Shown: positions 47,412 through 58,506 of the stretch, in pieces | How positions within the stretch are numbered: the stretch's first letter is position 1 | Layout: each line of letters begins with the position of its first letter | NCBI GenBank assembly: GCA_018842655.1 | Contig: JAGTWN010000004.1 | Span: forward strand, 3,596,001 to 3,660,000 | Origin: Candidatus Pantoea haifensis | GTDB taxonomy: Bacteria; Pseudomonadota; Gammaproteobacteria; Enterobacterales; Enterobacteriaceae | Direction: 5' to 3' | DNA: 64,000 nt | Notes under the pieces: generated by a model | What the model was told of the DNA's origin: nothing | The model's input: only the letters and a program-made list of their open reading frames with translations | Database searches by the model: none | Program-made: the position numbers and the translations under genes

Positions 47412-48452
47412 ATGCGTATCGAAGAAGATGTGAAACTGGGCTTCAAAGATGTATTGATTCGCCCTAAACGATCCACCTTAAAAAGTCGTTCTCAGGTTGA
47501 GTTAGAACGCAGCTTCACTTTCAAACATTCCGGGCTGAGCTGGAATGGCGTGCCGGTTATCGCCGCCAATATGGATACGGTCGGCACCTTCAAAATGGCT
47601 GAAGTACTGGCTGGGTTTAACATTCTGACCGCAGTTCATAAACATTACAGTGTGGATGAATGGCAAGCGTTTATTCAGCGCGTCCCGGCTTCTCTGCTGA
47701 GCCACATAATGGTTTCAACCGGCACTTCTGACAGCGATCTCAGCAAACTGATCGCTGTCATGGCACTCTCTGACAACTTGCAGTTTATCTGCATTGATGT
47801 TGCTAACGGTTACTCTGAGCATTTTGTTGAATTCCTGCAACGCGCGCGTGAAGCCTTTCCGGGTAAAACGATTTGCGCAGGCAATGTCGTGACAGGTGAA
47901 ATGGTTGAAGAGCTGATCCTGTCAGGCGCTGATATTGTCAAAGTCGGCATTGGTCCGGGTTCAGTCTGTACTACCCGCGTCAAAACCGGTGTAGGCTATC
48001 CACAGCTGTCAGCCGTGATCGAATGTGCAGATGCAGCGCATGGACTGGGTGGGCAAATCGTCAGTGATGGTGGCTGTGCAGTGCCGGGAGACATAGCGAA
48101 AGCTTTTGGCGGTGGTGCAGATTTCGTCATGCTTGGCGGTATGCTTGCTGCTCACGACGAGTGTGAAGGGCGCGTCGTTGAAGAAAACGGCGAAAAATTC
48201 ATGCTGTTTTATGGCATGAGTTCTGAATCAGCGATGAAGCGTCATGTGGGTGGTGTGGCAGAATATCGTGCCGCCGAAGGTAAAACGGTCAAGCTGCCGT
48301 TGCGTGGACCGGTTGAAGAGACGGTACGCGATATTCTTGGCGGCTTGCGTTCGGCTTGTACCTATGTCGGTGCTGAACGTTTAAAAGAGCTGACCAAGCG
48401 CACAACGTTTATCCGCGTGGCGGAGCAGGAAAATCGCGTCTTCAATCGCTAA
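47412..48452 (+). CDS. guaC: GMP reductase GuaC
   Basis: NADPH-dependent conversion of GMP to IMP. An IMPDH-like TIM barrel with the catalytic cysteine loop [20 protein letters not shown] and [20 protein letters not shown], and the flap region [20 protein letters not shown] chose ATG at 47412 ([20 protein letters not shown]), which gives 346 residues (E. coli 347); the upstream in-frame start at 47367 has no family support. It converges on hofC. No frameshift. Confidence 0.96.
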   Translation: MRIEEDVKLGFKDVLIRPKRSTLKSRSQVELERSFTFKHSGLSWNGVPVIAANMDTVGTFKMAEVLAGFNILTAVHKHYSVDEWQAFIQRVPASLLSHIMVSTGTSDSDLSKLIAVMALSDNLQFICIDVANGYSEHFVEFLQRAREAFPGKTICAGNVVTGEMVEELILSGADIVKVGIGPGSVCTTRVKTGVGYPQLSAVIECADAAHGLGGQIVSDGGCAVPGDIAKAFGGGADFVMLGGMLAAHDECEGRVVEENGEKFMLFYGMSSESAMKRHVGGVAEYRAAEGKTVKLPLRGPVEETVRDILGGLRSACTYVGAERLKELTKRTTFIRVAEQENRVFNR

Positions 48453-48459
48453 TACAACC

Positions 48460-48483
48460 GGGCGCGATATAACAAGCGCGCCC
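48460..48483. terminator. Hairpin between guaC and hofC
   Basis: GGGCGCG-N10-CGCGCCC sits directly against the hofC stop and eight bases past the guaC stop. No T run on the plus side and only TTGTATT on the minus side, so it is a likely but weak shared terminator of the two converging genes. Confidence 0.5.
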
Positions 48484-49685
48484 TTAATGCATCGCTTCTC
48501 CTAAGCCAAATACTGGCAAATACATGGCAATAACCAGCGTGCCGACAATGCCGCCAATCACCACCATCATCATGGGTTCCAGTGAGGCGGCAAGGCTGTC
48601 GGCACGTGTTAATGTTTGTTCTTCGTGCCATTCAGCAAGGCGTGCCAGCATCGTGTCTAAGGTTCCTGCCTCCTCTCCGACCCGAATCAGTTGATAGCAA
48701 AGCGGACTAAAAAGCGGATGGTCCGTTAAAGCCTGATGTAACGGCTTCCCTTCAGCAATATGCTGTTGTAGCGCCACAATGGCGTCGCGCCAGACTAATG
48801 AGGAAAGCGTAACCTGAACTGCCTGTAATCCCTGCAGCAATGTCAGGCCTGCCTGCTGGGTTAGCTGGAGAAGGGTATAGATTTGGGCAAGCTGGCTACC
48901 GCGCCATAACCCGGCAACAACGGGAAGATGAAGTAACAGGCGTTGCTCATGGCGCTGCCAGTGTGTGGAATGACGTCGTAACTGCTGCCAGCCATAAAGC
49001 ATAAGTATCATGATAAGAGCAAGTGTTACTCCCCAGGCTTGCAATCCCTGCGAGAGTTGAATGACGGCGGCGGTAAATGCAGGCAGCGGCGCATCAAATG
49101 CAGCATATACCGAAACGAATTCTGGCAATACAAATAGCAACATGCCACACGACACGATAATCGCGATCAACAGAATAAACAGAGGGTAACGCAGCGCCTT
49201 GATCACTTTGTTCCAAAGGAATTGCTGTCGCGCTTGCTGTTGCGCCAGTTGTCCACAGCAAACGTCCAGCTGGCCAGTCAATTCACCTACCTCCATCAAT
49301 GCGGAATAGAGCGGAGGAAATATGTCGGGCCAGTGGCGCATCGCCTGTGAAAAGGGTTCACCGGCTAATACGCGCTGCTGTAAGGTCAAAAGTAACGTTC
49401 GCCAGCCTGAATGAGGATGGCCTTCAGCCAACAGCGTCAGCCCTTCTGAGAGCGGTAAGCCCGCTTTTAATAAAGTTGCCAGCTGACGAATCAGATCAAT
49501 TTTCTGCTGCCATTTCCAGTCCCGGGGCGATAAACTTTCTCCCGTTTCCAGCTTACTGGCAGCAGGTCGCGCTCAGTTAACTGTGACAACAAGCAATCCG
49601 CGTCTGGCGCGAGGCCGTTGCCATTTTGCAGTTCACCTTTGTTGTCCACAGCTTGCCAGTTATACAGATTCAAATTAGCCATCAT
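48484..49685 (-). CDS. hofC: Type IV pilus-like inner-membrane protein HofC (frameshift)
   Basis: Member of the GspF/PilC family, the inner-membrane platform of type IV pili and type II secretion. Two GspF repeats are visible: LAEGHPHSGW...GEPFSQAMRHWPDIFPPLYSALMEVGELTG and HPLFSPLCYQLIRVGEEAGT, with three membrane segments. The frame breaks at CCCGGGG 49521-49527 (plus letters); one more base joins KREKVYRP to RDWKWQQKIDLIRQLATLL. The repaired protein has 400 residues, the E. coli length. It overlaps hofB at its start and follows ppdD-hofB in one operon. Confidence 0.92.
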
Positions 49686-51059
49686 TTAAACCAACCACCC
49701 GCTGCATCTCTTCCAGTGAAGTATCGCCACGGTTGACGGCCTCAAGTCCGGCAGCCAGTAAGGTCCGCATTCCTTGCTGCTTTGCTAAGGTAAGCAAATT
49801 AGTGAGCGGCATTTCTGCGGCTATTGCGTTCTGCAATTTGGCCGTAATCGGTAGCAGCTCGAAAAGCGCCAGCCTGCCAAAATAGCCAGAAAAACAGTGA
49901 TCGCAGCCGGGAGCTCGCCAGGTTTGTAAGGTTCCCGGCCAGAGTTCTGCCGGAAAGTGCGCAACTGCCTGCGCGGGCTGACGGCAGTGCGGACACAAAC
50001 GTCGCACTAAACGCTGGGCGACAATCAGACGTAAAGCGGGTCCTAACAGATAGCCAGGAATACCCATCTGACGAAGCCGGGTTAGTGTTTCTGAGGTCGA
50101 ATTCGTATGCAGCGTTGAGAGTACTAAATGACCGGTCTGCGCTGCTTTTACAGCAATCTCTGCTGTTTCCGCATCACGAATTTCACCCACCATAATCACA
50201 TCAGGATCCTGACGTAACATTGCACGCAGAACACGATTGAAATCGAGACCATATTTAACATTAACTTGCGTCTGGTTGATGCCCGGCAGTGGAATTTCAA
50301 TTGGATCTTCAACGCTGCACAAATTTTTTCGGGTTTGTTAAGGGCGCTCAGCCCGCTGTACAACGTAAAAGTTTTGCCGCTTCCGGTTGGGCCGGTCACT
50401 AAAATTAAGCCCTGTGGCTGCGCCAGTGCTTTGACAAGCATGCGCAACTGAGAAGCGGGTAAGCCTAACTTCTCCAGTGACAGCGCAGCACTTTCACTTT
50501 GCAACAGGCGAATCACCGCTTTTTCACCCTGGCTGACCGGTAAGGTCGAGAGGCGAAACGACACCGGCTTGCCTTCTGTCTCCAGATTAAACTGACCATC
50601 CTGCGGCAAGCGACGCTCAGCGATATCCATTCCAGCCAGAATTTTCAGTCTTGCCAGCAGAGCGGCAGGAGAGGTGTCGGGTAGCGACGAGAGCGGCTGC
50701 AACACACCATCAATGCGTAACCTGACACGCAACCTTTGCTGGATTAATTCAATGTGTATATCCGATGCACGGCGTTGTAGCGCCTGCCGTAAAATGTGCT
50801 GCACCGCTTCTATAGCGGACTCTGTCGGTGCAGATTCTCTTGCCACTAATGACGGCTCGCCGTGTTGTAACTGATCGATGCGTGCTTGTGGCCAGCACTC
50901 AATTTCAATCTGACACTGGCTGGCAAAATGCAACGCTTCAGCCAGTCCCGAAGGAACAGATTCAGCTACTGCCACGCGTAACTGCGTGGCATCGCGATGC
51001 AAAACGACGGCCTGATAACGCTGGCACAGCGAGGTGACAGCATCCTCATGCTTCTTCAT
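49675..51059 (-). CDS. hofB: Type IV pilus-like assembly ATPase HofB (frameshift)
   Basis: GspE/PilB-family hexameric ATPase for pilus assembly. Walker A is VTGPTGSGKTFTLYSGL; the Asp box IEIPLPGINQTQV and Walker B/His box MVGEIRDAETAEIA, STLHTNS follow, then a CPHC...CDHC zinc-type pair. ATG at 51059 follows AAAGGAGCGGATA inside the end of ppdD. The frame breaks in the T6 run 50324-50329 (plus letters); one more base turns KPEKICAALK into KPEKNLCSVEDPIE. The repaired protein has 461 residues, as in E. coli. Confidence 0.93.
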
Positions 51060-51501
51060 TATCCGCTCCTTTATCAGCAAAGCGGAACTGTTCCAGACAG
51101 CTATCGCGCAGGCTGGAATTGCTGCTGGTACAGTCGCGCTGCCAGCTGATTACGCCTTCGCTACTGTCCCAAACCGGCAGCATTTCCACGCTCAGACCAT
51201 TCAGACTCTCTTGCCCCGCCAGGGTAATGACGCCATTGGTGACGTTTAAAGAGGAAACATAGCGCGACCCTTTTGCTGTGGGGATGCCACGCTCTCCGGC
51301 CTGACATTGCGTTGGACCACCGCGCTCAATGGCACAGAGTTCTACAGCCGTTTTATAAGGCAGCATGGTTTGCAACATGTCGGTAAGTGCCGCACGTTGC
51401 AGATAATTTTGATAAGCAGGTAAACCAATGGCGCTCAGAATGGCGACGATACCTACCACGATCATCAATTCGACCAGCGTAAAACCACGTTGAGAATTCA
51501 T
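51046..51501 (-). CDS. ppdD: Major prepilin-like protein PpdD
   Basis: Type IV pilin: class III signal MNSQRG followed by FTLVELMIVVGIVAILSAIG, so a prepilin peptidase would cut after the Gly, leaving an N-methylated Phe with Glu at position 5. The rest contains AYQNYLQRAALTDMLQ and a C-terminal cysteine pair for the pilin disulfide loop (DCTSSNSSLRDSCLEQFRF). It has 151 residues (E. coli 146). It heads ppdD-hofB-hofC; the remaining pilus genes (secretin, peptidase) are not in this window. No frameshift. Confidence 0.94.
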   Translation of the reverse strand: MNSQRGFTLVELMIVVGIVAILSAIGLPAYQNYLQRAALTDMLQTMLPYKTAVELCAIERGGPTQCQAGERGIPTAKGSRYVSSLNVTNGVITLAGQESLNGLSVEMLPVWDSSEGVISWQRDCTSSNSSLRDSCLEQFRFADKGADNEEA

Positions 51502-51649
51502 TACACATCTCCTGATTAAGAAGAGGGCAGCCTAAAAATTTTACGCTTTTAGCGACAGGGCCTGATTGGTGAAATGAAGCATGCTACGCAGCAAATTCAG
51601 GTGATTACACTGGAGAGAGCAGAGTGATGGAAGCGGGTGCACAAAACGT

Positions 51650-51668
51650 GTCGGGCAGTAAGCCCGAC
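51650..51668 (-). terminator. Probable terminator after nadC
   Basis: Minus strand GTCGGGC-TTACT-GCCCGAC followed by ACGTTTTG, nine bases beyond the nadC stop. The stem is strong but the T tract is weak. The remaining gap to ppdD (about 150 bases) should carry the ppdD promoter, which I could not define. Confidence 0.55.
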
Positions 51669-51676
51669 AAGAAGGG

Positions 51677-52579
<903 letters not shown>

Positions 52580-52770
52580 TTAGCTCCAAAAAGAACAGAT
52601 AAATGTGGCGTCCACAATAGCCTGAAAGGCAGTAACGCGCCAGTCACGGCCCTCTTTTTGTTTAGTATCCTTAACAAGCTCCTTTCGCACTTTGCGGTGA
52701 TGACGCATTAAGACGCAAGAACCCCTTAAATTTCATGCTATTCTCAGCCTGACCGGGATAAGGGGATCAC

Positions 52771-53313
52771 ATGAAAATTGAACAAGGCTGGCTGAGTGAG
52801 GTGCGCCATGTGCCCTCATCGCACTGTAATGAACGACCTGATGAAGAAGCACCCTCATTACTGGTCATTCATAACATTAGCTTACCGCCGGGCGAATTTG
52901 GTGGCCCCTGGATTGATCGGTTGTTTACCGGAACATTGCCGGCAGATGCACATCCTTATTTCGCTGATATTGCGCACTTGCGCGTGGCGGCGCACTGCCT
53001 GATCCGCCGTGACGGCGAAATTGTTCAGTATGTGCCCTTCAATAAGCGTGCCTGGCATGCCGGCGTATCGCAATTTGAAGGGCGTGATAACTGCAATGAC
53101 TATTCAATTGGTATTGAGCTTGAAGGGACGGACATTGCCCCTTACACCGAAGCGCAATATCAGGCGCTGCAACAGATTACTCAACTGCTACTACAGCACT
53201 ATCCATTGACGCCTTCACGTATTACGGGTCATAGCGATATTGCGCCAGAACGTAAAACCGATCCTGGTCCGGCTTTTGACTGGCACTACTATAAGCAGTT
53301 ATTAACGAAGTAA
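52771..53313 (+). CDS. ampD: 1,6-anhydro-MurNAc-L-alanine amidase AmpD
   Basis: Cytoplasmic zinc amidase that removes the peptide from anhydro-muropeptides during cell-wall recycling; its loss derepresses ampC beta-lactamase in species that have AmpR. Zinc ligands are visible as LLVIHNISLPPGEF (His) and GHSDIAPERKTDPGPAFDW (His and Asp). It has 180 residues (E. coli 183) and no signal peptide, consistent with cytosolic action. ampE follows 24 bases downstream. No frameshift. Confidence 0.96.
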   Translation: MKIEQGWLSEVRHVPSSHCNERPDEEAPSLLVIHNISLPPGEFGGPWIDRLFTGTLPADAHPYFADIAHLRVAAHCLIRRDGEIVQYVPFNKRAWHAGVSQFEGRDNCNDYSIGIELEGTDIAPYTEAQYQALQQITQLLLQHYPLTPSRITGHSDIAPERKTDPGPAFDWHYYKQLLTK

Positions 53314-53337
53314 AATTCTGATCATTTCGGAGTATGT

Positions 53338-54191
53338 ATGACGTTGTTTACCTTGTTATTGGTTCTGGGCTGGGAGCGTCTGTTTAAACTGGGCGAGCAC
53401 TGGCAGATCGATCACCGACTTGAGCCTGTTTTTCATCGTCGCCACTCTTTCTCAATGATGCGTACCTTGTTCATGATGGGGCTGGCGATGGCCGTTACGG
53501 CGCTGGTGATCTGGAGCCTGAAAGGCATTCTGTTTGGTGTGCCGCAACTGCTGTTCTGGATCGTGATCGGTTTGCTGTGTATCGGCGCTGGCTCAGTGCG
53601 GCTCCACTATCACAACTATTTGAAAGCAGCCAGCCACAATGATGTTGCTGCGCATCAGGCAATGGCGGCGGAACTCACGATTATTCATGGCGTGCCGGTT
53701 GATTGCAGTGAACGTGAATTTTTACGCGAGCTGCAAAACGCCCTTATCTGGATTAACTTCCGTTTTTACCTGGCTCCCCTTTTTGGTTAGTGGTGGGCGG
53801 TTCCTGGGGGCCGGTTCTGCTGGTGGGTTATGCCTTTTTGCGCGCCTGGCAAAGCTGGCTGGCGAAACATCAAACGCCGATGGCGCGTGCGCAGTCAGGG
53901 GTTGATGGGCTTTTGCATATTCTGGACTGGATCCCGGTGAGACTGGCAGGCGTTGCTTATGCCTTGCTGGGTCATGGTGAAAAAGCCCTGCCAGCCTGGT
54001 TCGCTTCACTCACCGACCGCCACCGTACGCAATATCAGGTGCTGACCAGCCTGGCGCAGTTCTCCCTTGAACGCGATCCGCATACTGACAAGGTCGAAAC
54101 GCCACGTGTTGCTGTGGCGTTAGCGAAGCGCACGTCACTGGTGTTGGTGGTCGTGGTGGCGCTTTTAACCATTTACGGCGCACTGGTATAA
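53338..54191 (+). CDS. ampE: Inner-membrane protein AmpE (frameshift)
   Basis: Polytopic membrane protein co-transcribed with ampD; its exact role is unclear. It opens [22 protein letters not shown]-like (first part shown in family register) with several membrane segments and the block [21 protein letters not shown]. The frame breaks in the T5 run 53780-53784: the read ends APLFG, and one more T gives [23 protein letters not shown]. The repaired protein has 284 residues, the E. coli length. Its last 19 bases overlap the end of the convergent GH43 gene. Confidence 0.94.
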
Positions 54192-55132
54192 TCGGCAGGC
54201 GGTACGCCAAAATCGGGTGTACCGTCTTTGCGCCATTCAAAGTATTTCAGTCGGGTATGGCGATTAGGATCCCATAACGGGTCGCCCTCAATTTCAGTGT
54301 AATTGCGCGCATGGTAAACCAGAATATCTCGTCCTTCTTCATCCTGGATGAAACTATTATGGCCCGGGCCATACTGGTGGTTATCCCAGTTTGATCCAAA
54401 CACCGGACGTGCCGATTTTTGCCACGCTTCAGCCTGTAACGGATTGGCATCCAGCGCAATTGAGAGTAAACCCATACAGTAATTTTCATCAGTGGCGCTG
54501 GCGGAATACGTGATAAACAGGCGATTGCCATGAAAAATTACAGCGGGACCTTCATTGACGCTAAACCCCGCACACTCCCATTCATATTCCGGACGGCTTA
54601 ACATCACCGGCGTGCCCTTGATCGTCCAGGGATTAAGTAACTCAGCCAGGTAAAGATTAGAGTTACCGGGAATAGCGGGATCTTTTTGCGCCCACACATA
54701 CCACTCTTTTCCCTGATGGGTAAAACAGGTGGCGTCCAGTGAAAAACTGTCGATATGGCTGAAGACACGGCGACACGCTTGCCAGTTGCCGCTGAGAGGA
54801 TCGGCATCATCGCATACCAACGCATACATGCGGTGCTGGAATAAACCATCTTTGATATCGCGTGTGGGGGCTGCCGCGAAGTAAATTACCCATTGTCCAT
54901 GGATATAGTGCAACTCTGGTGCCCAAATTAATTCGCTACACGGCCCGCTTTCCGCTTTCCGCCACACCACAACCGCTTCAGCGGTGCGCAGGCCATTTAA
55001 GGTTGTGGCCCGACGGATCTCCAGCCGGTCATATTCGGGCACAGAGGCGATAAAATAGTAGTGTTGTTGATGACGCAGAATAAAAGGATCGGCACGCTGC
55101 TCGATAAACGGATTCGGCCAGAGAGGGCTCAT
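54173..55132 (-). CDS. Glycoside hydrolase family 43 protein
   Basis: Five-bladed beta-propeller hydrolase of the arabinofuranosidase/xylosidase type. The three GH43 acidic residues are in the expected order: D15 in RADPFI (base), D133 in SLDAT (pKa modulator) and E194 in NEGPAV (acid); GPGHNSF with H258 supplies the usual active-site His. There is no signal peptide, so it should act in the cytoplasm on imported oligosaccharides. The ATG overlaps the end of the GPH symporter gene (ATGA), so the two are one operon. Exact substrate is unknown; arabino- or xylo-oligosaccharides are likely from the family. Not part of the E. coli gene order here; probably acquired. Confidence 0.85.
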   Translation of the reverse strand: MSPLWPNPFIEQRADPFILRHQQHYYFIASVPEYDRLEIRRATTLNGLRTAEAVVVWRKAESGPCSELIWAPELHYIHGQWVIYFAAAPTRDIKDGLFQHRMYALVCDDADPLSGNWQACRRVFSHIDSFSLDATCFTHQGKEWYVWAQKDPAIPGNSNLYLAELLNPWTIKGTPVMLSRPEYEWECAGFSVNEGPAVIFHGNRLFITYSASATDENYCMGLLSIALDANPLQAEAWQKSARPVFGSNWDNHQYGPGHNSFIQDEEGRDILVYHARNYTEIEGDPLWDPNRHTRLKYFEWRKDGTPDFGVPPADYTSAP

Positions 55133-56538
55133 TTTACTTCTCCTGTTTGAGGGGCGACGCCGTCGCGTTGAATAACATGTAAATCGCGGAAATTTTCGCG
55201 GCGCAGCGCAAGATCATCCTGAATTGTGCGCATCAGCTGACGATCCACTTTCATCAGTCGCACCACGCCCGCAGTAATCAGATAACCCACAGCAGGAATA
55301 AGGGTAAACAGTAACATGATGCCGTTTATAGCCTGGGCAGACTGCTGTTTGGCCCCCGCATCGTAACCATAAAAAGAGAGTAAAAATCCGACCATTGCAC
55401 CGGCCACCGCCAGCCCGACTTTCAGGAAAAACAGGTTGCCGGAGAAGCTGATACCCGTGATGCGTTTGCCGGTTTTCCATTCACCATAATCATCCACATC
55501 GGCCATAAGCGACCAGTGCAGGGGAGAAGGGATTTGATGCAAAATGTTGAGCAGAAAGTAGGCAATGACCACCGCTACAGTGGCGTGCGGATCGATCCAG
55601 TAAAAGCCGCAGGAAAACAGCGCCAGCGCGATATTGGTCCAGAAAAAGACTTTGAGTTTGCACCAGCGATCGGTCAGCACTTTGGCTAACGTGCTGCCCA
55701 GCATCATGCCAGCGACACCCAGACTAATGAACAGCGTGGCAAAATGGGTCGTTTGCCCCATGACCCAGGTAACGTAATACAGGGTAGCGGCCATACGAAT
55801 AAAGCCAGGGCAAACGTTACAGAAGGTGAGCAGCAAAATGCGCACCCATTGATCGTTTTTCCACACGTCGCGCAGGTCATTTTTCAGATCATCATGGCTG
55901 GGCACCGCGGGACGTATACGTTGGCGCACATTGGCAAAGCAAAACAAAAACATCGCCAGCCCAGTCAATGCCAGCACGCTCATTGCTAACTGATAACCGC
56001 GCGCTTTATCTTCGCCGCCGAACCACTCTGCCATTGGTAACAGAGTAAGCGACAAAATTAAGGTCGCAATGCCGACCATAACGAAGCGGTACGACTGACA
56101 GGAGACACGTTCGCCGGGATCGTTAGTGATAACACCGCCCAGCGAGCAGTAGGGAATATTTATTGCGGTATAGGTCAGCGACATCAAAAAGTAAGTGACG
56201 AAAGCCCAGATAACTTTGTTGTCGTAACTCCAGTCTGGAGTAGTGAACATCAAGACGCTAAACAACACGTAAGGCAGGGAAACCCAGAGCAACCAGGGAC
56301 GAAAACGGCCCCAGCGACTTTGGGTACGATCGGCAATCGCGCCCATAATGGGGTCGGTCACTGCATCCAGCACGCGCACCGAAAGTAGCAGCATACCGAC
56401 CATCGCCGGTGCCAGACCAAACACATCGGTGTAGAAATAGTTAAGGAAGAGCATGATGGCACCGCCAATCATGTTGCATCCGGCATCACCCATGCCGTAA
56501 CCCAGTTTTTCCCGAAAGGAGAGGGCTGAGGTTTTCAT
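55129..56538 (-). CDS. GPH-family sugar:cation symporter
   Basis: Glycoside-pentoside-hexuronide:cation symporter with twelve predicted membrane segments in 469 residues. Signatures include REKLGYGMGDAGCN at the N terminus, VRVLDAVTDPIMGAIADRTQ followed by RWGRFRPWLLW, and LMADVDDYGEWKTGKR in the second half. ATG at 56538 follows AGGAGAAAA. It pairs with the downstream GH43 gene and probably imports the oligosaccharide that enzyme cuts. Relatives include YicJ, XynT-like and melibiose carriers; the substrate cannot be read from sequence. No regulator gene is adjacent. Confidence 0.88.
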   Translation of the reverse strand: MKTSALSFREKLGYGMGDAGCNMIGGAIMLFLNYFYTDVFGLAPAMVGMLLLSVRVLDAVTDPIMGAIADRTQSRWGRFRPWLLWVSLPYVLFSVLMFTTPDWSYDNKVIWAFVTYFLMSLTYTAINIPYCSLGGVITNDPGERVSCQSYRFVMVGIATLILSLTLLPMAEWFGGEDKARGYQLAMSVLALTGLAMFLFCFANVRQRIRPAVPSHDDLKNDLRDVWKNDQWVRILLLTFCNVCPGFIRMAATLYYVTWVMGQTTHFATLFISLGVAGMMLGSTLAKVLTDRWCKLKVFFWTNIALALFSCGFYWIDPHATVAVVIAYFLLNILHQIPSPLHWSLMADVDDYGEWKTGKRITGISFSGNLFFLKVGLAVAGAMVGFLLSFYGYDAGAKQQSAQAINGIMLLFTLIPAVGYLITAGVVRLMKVDRQLMRTIQDDLALRRENFRDLHVIQRDGVAPQTGEVK

Positions 56539-56676
56539 GGTTTTCTCCTGTACGTCCAGTGTGAGGAGAAATTATTGACGCTAAATCAGCAAGATGGCTG
56601 ACAACAATTCGTCAGGAAGATGGACAAAACAGGTGAGGCAGGAAAAATGTGACTGAGATCAGATCTCTGAAAGAGA

Positions 56677-56706
56677 ACCCGCCGTGATATTAAGTCCCCG
56701 GCGGGT
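56677..56706 (-). terminator. Probable terminator after aroP
   Basis: ACCCGCCG (56677-56684) pairs with CGGCGGGT (56699-56706), seven bases past the aroP stop; on the minus strand TTCTCTTTC follows. Good stem, mediocre T tract. The remaining 138 bases up to the symporter gene should hold the promoter of the GH43/GPH operon. Confidence 0.55.
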
Positions 56707-56712
56707 AAAGGA

Positions 56713-58068
56713 TTAGGCTTGCTGCGTTTTCTTTTTAACCATGTAACCGATGCCCAGAATCACCAGCCAGACCGGGATCAACCAGACCGAAATGGCCATG
56801 CCAGGCGTCATCGCCATGAGCAGCAGAATCGCTGCCATGAACGCCAGGCAGATCCAGTTACCTGCCGGATAGAGCAGCGCCTTGAAGCGCGTAGTCACGC
56901 CTTGCTGATCTTTCTTCTTACGGAATTTCAGGTGCGCCAGACTGATCATTGCCCAGTTGATCACCAGCGCAGAAACCACCAGCGACATCAGCAGGCCAAA
57001 GGCTTCACCTGGCATCAGGTAGTTGATCAATACGCACAGCGCAGTGGCGACAGCAGAAACCAGAATGGTCATCACCGGCACGCCGCGGCGGTCAACTTTG
57101 AGCAGGGCTTTAGGCGCATTACCTTGCTGTGCCAGGCCAAACAGCATACGGCTGTTACAGTAAACGCAGCTGTTATAGACCGACAGCGCCGCCGTCAGGA
57201 TCACCACGTTCAGGGCATTGGCCACCATCGCATCACCTAACTCATGGAAGATGAAGACGAACGGGCTGGTTTCAGGCGTTACGCGTGTCCACGGCATCAG
57301 TGACAGCAGCACCGCCAGTGAACCGATATAGAAAATCAGGATGCGCCACAGCACCTGGTTAGTGGCTTTTGGAATACTGGTTTCCGGATTGTCCGCTTCT
57401 GCCGCCGTGATGCCAACCAGTTCCAGACCGCCAAAGGAGAACATAATGATCGCCATGACCATCACCAGTCCGCCAAGACCGTTTGGCAAGAACCCGCCTT
57501 GTTCCCACAGGTTTCGTACCGTGGCTTGTGGGCCGCCTTGACCGCTAAACAGCAGCCAGCCGCCAAACAGGATCATGCCGATCACTGCGACAACTTTAAT
57601 AATGGCGAACCAGAACTCCATTTCACCAAACACTTTTACGTTGGTGAGGTTAATGGCGTTGATTAGCACGAAAAAAATAGCTGCTGAAGCCCAGGTGGGG
57701 AAATCGGGCCACCAAAACTGTATATATTTCCCTACAGCGGTAAGCTCGGCCATCGCCACCAGTACATACAGCACCCAATAGTTCCAGCCTGAAGCAAAGC
57801 CCGCAAAGTTACCCCAGTATTTATAAGCAAAGTGGCTGAAGCTACCTGCTACTGGCTCTTCCACCACCATCTCACCCAGCTGACGCATGATGAGAAATGC
57901 GATAAATCCGGCAACGGCATAACCCAGAATGACGGCAGGACCTGCAGATTGAATGACCGATGCGCTGCCCAGAAACAGGCCGGTTCCTACCGCACCGCCC
58001 AGCGCGATCAGCTGAATATGACGGTTCTTCAGGCCGCGCTTCAGCGTTTCGCCATGCTGTTGTTCCAT
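56713..58068 (-). CDS. aroP: Aromatic amino acid permease AroP
   Basis: Inner-membrane APC-family importer of Phe, Tyr and Trp. The start MEQQHGETLKRGLKNRHIQL leads into GGAVGTGLFLGSASVIQSAGP, and the family block FSFGGLELVGITAAEADNPE lies mid-protein; about twelve membrane segments. I chose ATG at 58068, giving 451 residues; the 14-residue in-frame extension to 58110 is not supported by the family. Two TyrR boxes lie 47-86 bases upstream. No frameshift. Confidence 0.95.
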   Translation of the reverse strand: MEQQHGETLKRGLKNRHIQLIALGGAVGTGLFLGSASVIQSAGPAVILGYAVAGFIAFLIMRQLGEMVVEEPVAGSFSHFAYKYWGNFAGFASGWNYWVLYVLVAMAELTAVGKYIQFWWPDFPTWASAAIFFVLINAINLTNVKVFGEMEFWFAIIKVVAVIGMILFGGWLLFSGQGGPQATVRNLWEQGGFLPNGLGGLVMVMAIIMFSFGGLELVGITAAEADNPETSIPKATNQVLWRILIFYIGSLAVLLSLMPWTRVTPETSPFVFIFHELGDAMVANALNVVILTAALSVYNSCVYCNSRMLFGLAQQGNAPKALLKVDRRGVPVMTILVSAVATALCVLINYLMPGEAFGLLMSLVVSALVINWAMISLAHLKFRKKKDQQGVTTRFKALLYPAGNWICLAFMAAILLLMAMTPGMAISVWLIPVWLVILGIGYMVKKKTQQA

Positions 58069-58114
58069 ACAAACCTCGTGATGTTTTTTATTCTTCGTTC
58101 GCAGCGGCATACGC

Positions 58115-58154
58115 TGTAAGGAAGTGGTTACATTAACGTATTGATTCTTTTACG
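58115..58154 (-). promoter_or_regulatory. Tandem TyrR boxes upstream of aroP
   Basis: TGTAAG-GAAGTG-GTTACA (58115-58132) fits the TyrR box TGTAAA-N6-TTTACA, and CGTATT-GATTCT-TTTACG (58137-58154) is a weaker second copy 22 bases further on. A strong box paired with an adjacent weak box is the arrangement by which TyrR with tyrosine represses aroP in E. coli. Confidence 0.7.
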
Positions 58155-58506
58155 GTATCAGGCGTGCTGTGTACGGCCAGTTGCTACCATGGCGTCAAGA
58201 ATAGTGATAAGCGCATCGCTTTGCACCTGCTTTTGCTTTTTGTGCTGGGAGTTGCCTGAAAAAGCGCCATGTCGCTTATTTCTGCTGCCGCAAAATTTCC
58301 GCCCTGAAAAACCCCTCTGACAAATAGGTTTCCCTTATGGAAAACCCGGTTTAAACCGCTAACCGCGTGTAAGGTTTGGTAAAAGTAAGAATATTTAACA
58401 TTTATTCTGACAATGATTTTCATTTTTTTAACGGGGAGTTAGCGACAGGTCACGCTTTCCTCAGGCGGGATAGTGACGGGCACCATATAGACACCAGATA
58501 AATACT
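58155..58506. other. Gene-free part of the aroP-pdhR divergent region
   Basis: No credible reading frame. A Fur-like sequence GACAATGATTTTCATTTTT sits at 58409-58427. The stretch should hold the aroP promoter start side and upstream sites for pdhR, but I can define nothing else in it. Confidence 0.5.

Noticed and set aside
54173-56538. GH43/GPH block as part of a mobile element
   Set aside because: No integrase, transposase, tRNA gene or flanking repeat was seen.
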